Source: Clostridium cellulovorans 743B (GTDB taxonomy: Bacteria > Bacillota > Clostridia > Clostridiales > Clostridiaceae). From it: a DNA stretch of 64,000 nucleotides. Under the pieces are notes generated by a model. That model had not been told where the DNA came from. It searched no databases and saw only the letters and a program-made list of their open reading frames with translations. The stretch spans positions 5,198,223 to 5,262,222 of the forward strand of contig NC_014393.1 of assembly GCF_000145275.1 (NCBI RefSeq), read 5' to 3'. Position 1 is the first letter of the stretch. Every line of letters starts with the position of its first letter. Positions 61,471 to 64,000 of this stretch are shown piece by piece. A program made the translations under genes and the position numbers.

Positions 61471-62097
61471 CTTTCTATCTCTTTTAACTTCAATAACAAC
61501 TCTTCTATAAGGCTCTGCACCTTCACTATAAGTATCAACATACCTATCCTCTTGAAGTGTTGCATGGATTATTCTTCTTTCATATGGATTCATAGGTTCC
61601 AATCTAAAGGCTTTTTTAGTTTTAGCAACCCTATGAGCCAACTTTATAGCTAAAGACTTTAGCTTTTCTTCCCTTTTAGCCCTGTAGTTTTCTGTATCTA
61701 GAACCACTCTCTTATATTCACCTTCATGGCCCTTGTTCACTACAAGACTAACTAAGTATTGAAGAGAATCTAAAGTTTCACCTCTGTAACCAATAATGAT
61801 ACCCATATCATCACCTTTTAAATCTATCTTTAGATTATCTTTTTCCTCAGTTACAAATACCTCAGCTTTTACATTCATCTTCTCTAAAACATCAGTTAAA
61901 AAAGCTTTAGCTTCCAAGATAGAATCTCTTTTAACTGTTACTTTTACTTTGGCAGGTCTTGCACCGAATTTTAAAAATCCTTTATTGCCCTCATCTAATA
62001 TTTGAACTTCTACTCTATTTCTATCTACATTAAGCTTTTCAAGAGCATTTTCAATAGCCGTATCTACATTTTTTCCTTCAATTTCTATGCACTTCAT
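61459..62097 (-). CDS. jag: RNA-binding protein Jag/KhpB (SpoIIIJ-associated)
   Basis: A 212-residue RNA-binding protein. The Jag-N domain is MKCIEIEGKNVDTAIENALEKL and 'GNKGFLKFGARPAKVKV'; the KH domain has MGIIIGYRGETLDSLQYLVSLVVN with the RNA-binding GxxG (GYRG); the R3H domain ends with MNPYERRIIHATLQ. In other Gram-positives KhpB with KhpA tunes cell elongation and sporulation. It follows yidC by 36 bp. Confidence 0.96.
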   Translation of the reverse strand: MKCIEIEGKNVDTAIENALEKLNVDRNRVEVQILDEGNKGFLKFGARPAKVKVTVKRDSILEAKAFLTDVLEKMNVKAEVFVTEEKDNLKIDLKGDDMGIIIGYRGETLDSLQYLVSLVVNKGHEGEYKRVVLDTENYRAKREEKLKSLAIKLAHRVAKTKKAFRLEPMNPYERRIIHATLQEDRYVDTYSEGAEPYRRVVIEVKRDRKSRG

Positions 62098-62133
62098 TCG
62101 GTAAGTTTCACCCCCTAATTAAAATTATATATA

Positions 62134-62808
62134 TTAAGCAACTTTTTCTTTTGAGCCTTTATACACAAATTTTTGAATTAAGTAAGTTTGAGCAAATTGG
62201 AATATATTACCTATAACATAGTACATTACTACCGCTGAGTTTAAAGTTAAACTCATAAACAACATCATTCCAGTTGTAACTATAGTCATAGTACTCATGT
62301 TCTTAGCAGCTTCAGCTGTTTGTGTCTGCTTAGTTGAATATGTTGTAGAAATATAAGTAGTTGCTGCTGTTAAAACAGGCAATATATATCTTGGATCTCT
62401 AGCTGATAAATCAGTCAACCATAAAAAACTATGGCCTTTAATTATTTCAGCATCTTTAAATACAAAATACATAGCCATCAATACTGGCCATTGAAGTAAT
62501 AATGGTAAACATCCTGCAAAAGGACTTGCTCCACTTTCTTTATATAATTGCATAGTAGCTTGATTAAGCTTTTGCGGATCACTTTTATATTTAGCTTGTA
62601 GCTTTGCAACCTCAGGTTGTATTTCTCTCATTTTAAAACTTGACTTAATTTGTTTTATATTTAATGGGAAAAGACAAATTTTAAAGAATATACTAAATAC
62701 TATTATAGATAAACCTACTGAAATATTCAGATTGTTTATACCAGAATCTAGTAAGTTAACAATCCATTCAAATATAGTTGTTAAAAAACTTGTAATTGCC
62801 TGAATCAC
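62134..62808 (-). CDS. yidC: Membrane insertase YidC (SpoIIIJ/Oxa1)
   Basis: Inserts and folds membrane proteins. The 224-residue Gram-positive form has about five helices. The signature 'PFAGCLPLLLQWPVLMAMYFVF' lies around residues 95-120 and 'NLNISVGLSIIVFSIFFKICLFPLN' near the start. There is no lipoprotein signal at the N-terminus, unlike Bacillus SpoIIIJ. A short basic tail (YKGSKEKVA) follows. Operon rpmH-rnpA-yidD-yidC-jag. Confidence 0.95.
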   Translation of the reverse strand: MIQAITSFLTTIFEWIVNLLDSGINNLNISVGLSIIVFSIFFKICLFPLNIKQIKSSFKMREIQPEVAKLQAKYKSDPQKLNQATMQLYKESGASPFAGCLPLLLQWPVLMAMYFVFKDAEIIKGHSFLWLTDLSARDPRYILPVLTAATTYISTTYSTKQTQTAEAAKNMSTMTIVTTGMMLFMSLTLNSAVVMYYVIGNIFQFAQTYLIQKFVYKGSKEKVA

Positions 62809-62825
62809 AGGGCACCTCCTAATTA

Positions 62826-63044
62826 TTACTCTACAGGGTCATATCCTCCAGAACTAAATGGATTACATCTTAAAACACGTTTTAATGCCATGAAACCACC
62901 TCTAATTACTCCATGCTTTTCCAAGGCTTCTATTGCATATTGAGAACAAGTAGGAAGAAACTTGCATGTTGGTGTTCCCTTTAATGGTGATATGTATTTT
63001 CTATAGAATTTTATTATTTTTATTAGTATTCTCTTCACTTCCAT
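62826..63044 (-). CDS. yidD: Membrane protein insertion efficiency factor YidD
   Basis: A 72-residue membrane-associated protein. The signature 'FYRKYISPLKGTPTCKFLPTCSQYAIEALEKHGVIRGGFMALKRVLRCNPFSSGGYDPV' is complete in order, with Cys-containing PTCSQYA and CNPF. It overlaps the rnpA 3' end by 44 bp and precedes yidC by 17 bp, so translation is coupled. Confidence 0.96.
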   Translation of the reverse strand: MEVKRILIKIIKFYRKYISPLKGTPTCKFLPTCSQYAIEALEKHGVIRGGFMALKRVLRCNPFSSGGYDPVE

Positions 63045-63387
63045 ATAACCCTGCCTTTATAAATAAATTTATTAAAGCCTTTTCAATATCATTATAACCT
63101 TTATCATGTGCAGGATTCCTAGCAATGACAACAAAGTCATGCCCATATTTAAATTTATGTTTATTCAATCTGTAGCTTTCATTGATTAGTCGCTTAACCC
63201 GACTTCGAACAACACTCTTCCCAACTTTTTTACTTACAGATATACCTATTCTATTATAAGCTCCAGATTCATCATAATTTTTCTTATTTTTAAAAATATA
63301 TAGTACTAATAAATAGTTAGAAAAAGATTTCCCTCTTTTATAGACAGTTCTAAATTCTATATTTTTTCTTATTTTTTCTTTTTTCAT
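63001..63387 (-). CDS. rnpA: Ribonuclease P protein component
   Basis: Protein subunit that helps the RNase P RNA mature the 5' ends of tRNAs. The core RxxxR motif is present as KSVVRSRVKRLINESYRL, after FRTVYKRGKSFSNYLLVLY and NRIGISVSKKVG. 128 residues with an Asn/Lys tail that overlaps yidD. It follows rpmH after a hairpin. The RNase P RNA gene is not in the window. Confidence 0.97.
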   Translation of the reverse strand: MKKEKIRKNIEFRTVYKRGKSFSNYLLVLYIFKNKKNYDESGAYNRIGISVSKKVGKSVVRSRVKRLINESYRLNKHKFKYGHDFVVIARNPAHDKGYNDIEKALINLFIKAGLYGSEENTNKNNKIL

Positions 63388-63414
63388 CTATAAGGGCTCC
63401 TTTACTGGAATTAC

Positions 63415-63440
63415 AGAAAAAGGCCACAATAAGCGGCCTT
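63415..63440 (-). terminator. Hairpin between rpmH and rnpA
   Basis: AAGGCC (63420-63425) pairs with GGCCTT (63435-63440); TTTTTC follows on the minus strand. It may reduce read-through and so lower rnpA relative to rpmH. Confidence 0.55.
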
Positions 63441-63573
63441 ATGCTGTCAATCTTTTTCTACCTTTTCTTCTTCTAGCTTTAAGAACTCTTCTGCCTGTAG
63501 CTGTTTTCATTCTTTTTCTGAAACCATGCTCCTTGCTTCTTTGTTTCTTTTTTGGTTGGTATGTCATAAACAT
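63439..63573 (-). CDS. rpmH: 50S ribosomal protein L34
   Basis: The 44-residue L34. It begins MFMTYQPKKKQRSKEHGFRK, contains KTATGRRVLKARRRKGRKRL and ends LTA before TAA; the conserved core is RxxxHGFRxRM. AGGAGG lies nine bases before the ATG at 63573; the ATG two codons later is a possible alternative. It is the first gene after the origin on this side, directly upstream of rnpA. Confidence 0.97.
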   Translation of the reverse strand: MFMTYQPKKKQRSKEHGFRKRMKTATGRRVLKARRRKGRKRLTA

Positions 63574-63657
63574 ATAGATACACCTCCTCTATCGCTTACT
63601 AAACTTGTATAGCAATTTAACTTACTACCATTATTAAAATTAAAAATTCACTATTCA

Positions 63658-63686
63658 ATTATAATTGTACTAAATATTAATGTCAA
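63658..63686 (-). promoter_or_regulatory. Consensus promoter of rpmH
   Basis: On the minus strand TTGACA (63681-63686), exactly 17 bp, and TATAAT (63658-63663). Both hexamers are perfect, as expected for a ribosomal-protein promoter at the origin. Confidence 0.92.
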
Positions 63687-63707
63687 GAATAGTATTTTGC
63701 TATGACT

Positions 63708-64000
63708 TGTGAATAATTTTAAGTTTTTAAGTAGAATTTTGTGGATAACTTATTGAATACCCTTTACGATTTTGCTATTATTAAACATATGGTGTGAATA
63801 ATTTGTGGATTATATAGCTTATCCACATACTGTGCATAACTCTGTGTATAACTTGTTGCACAGATCTCAATAACTTTATTTAAAACTAATACTTTTTCTT
63901 AAAAACCCAGTATTTATGCGTGTTAATTAATTATTATTTCTTATTGTGGATAACTTATTCTCAGTTTGATATATCAACTATTTTATCAACATGTGAATAA
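63708..64000. other. oriC: DnaA-box cluster (right side cut by window)
   Basis: Nine 9-mers match or nearly match the DnaA box. Perfect: TGTGGATAA at 63740 and 63945, TTATCCACA at 63819. One mismatch: TGTGAATAA at 63708, 63793 and 63992, TGTGGATTA at 63804, TGTGCATAA at 63831, TGTGTATAA at 63843. The tract lies upstream of rpmH, where clostridial origins begin, and dnaA should lie beyond 64000. AT-rich stretches at 63861-63940 could be the unwinding element. Confidence 0.9.

Noticed and set aside
1..64000. CRISPR array, rRNA operon, complete insertion sequence or prophage
   Set aside because: No regularly spaced repeats, no 16S/23S/5S sequence, no transposase, integrase, capsid or portal gene were found.

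Overview
The window is low-G+C DNA from a spore-forming Firmicute, most likely Clostridium in the strict sense. The evidence is the AT-rich sequence, the Shine-Dalgarno-led genes, a set of sporulation-type genes (LonC, YyaC, YtvI, a GerMN lipoprotein, SpoIIIJ/Jag) and the gene order next to oriC. The right end is the chromosome origin: a cluster of DnaA boxes (63708-64000) lies upstream of rpmH, and dnaA would lie just beyond the window. Reading leftwards on the minus strand come rpmH-rnpA-yidD-yidC-jag, an inserted HxlR regulator, mnmE-mnmG, rsmG, noc and soj-spo0J (parA-parB) with two perfect parS sites.

Left of the partition genes lie yyaC, ytvI and a cysteine-desulfurase-like gene (+). 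These are followed by DUF3343, mscS and DUF951, the rpsF-ssb-rpsR operon, a decayed metal P-type ATPase, and the block mazG-like / DUF2232 / gdpP / rplI / lonC / dnaB (-). The middle (28-38 kb) holds two tandem HD-GYP proteins (the first without its catalytic residues), purA, an acyl-ACP thioesterase, a PPDK-regulator gene, and a seven-tRNA operon that contains a 240-bp tandem duplication. From 13 to 27 kb are mostly housekeeping genes: dnaD-like plus dnaI-like helicase loader, cinA, topB, an intracellular subtilase, dUTPase, murA and walJ.

The left 13 kb is the accessory part. It has a BceRS-BceAB-type peptide-antibiotic sensing and detoxification module with a matching operator, a GNAT, an AraC regulator behind a terminator-like hairpin, and an exported metallo-hydrolase.

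The most unusual feature is a 1.46-kb island at the 3' end of rlmH. It is bounded by an 18-bp perfect direct repeat of the rlmH 3' end, the gene end that staphylococcal SCC elements also target. It carries a promoter, a T-box riboswitch, a short overlapping leader ORF, a SAM-dependent methyltransferase and a strong terminator. The methyltransferase has a three-copy GGTGCA repeat inside its SAM-binding motif. This would be an amino-acid-starvation-inducible methyltransferase on a small, recombinase-less, rlmH-targeted cassette; the sequence elements are visible, the mobility and function are inference.

No rRNA genes, CRISPR array, complete insertion sequence or prophage were seen.
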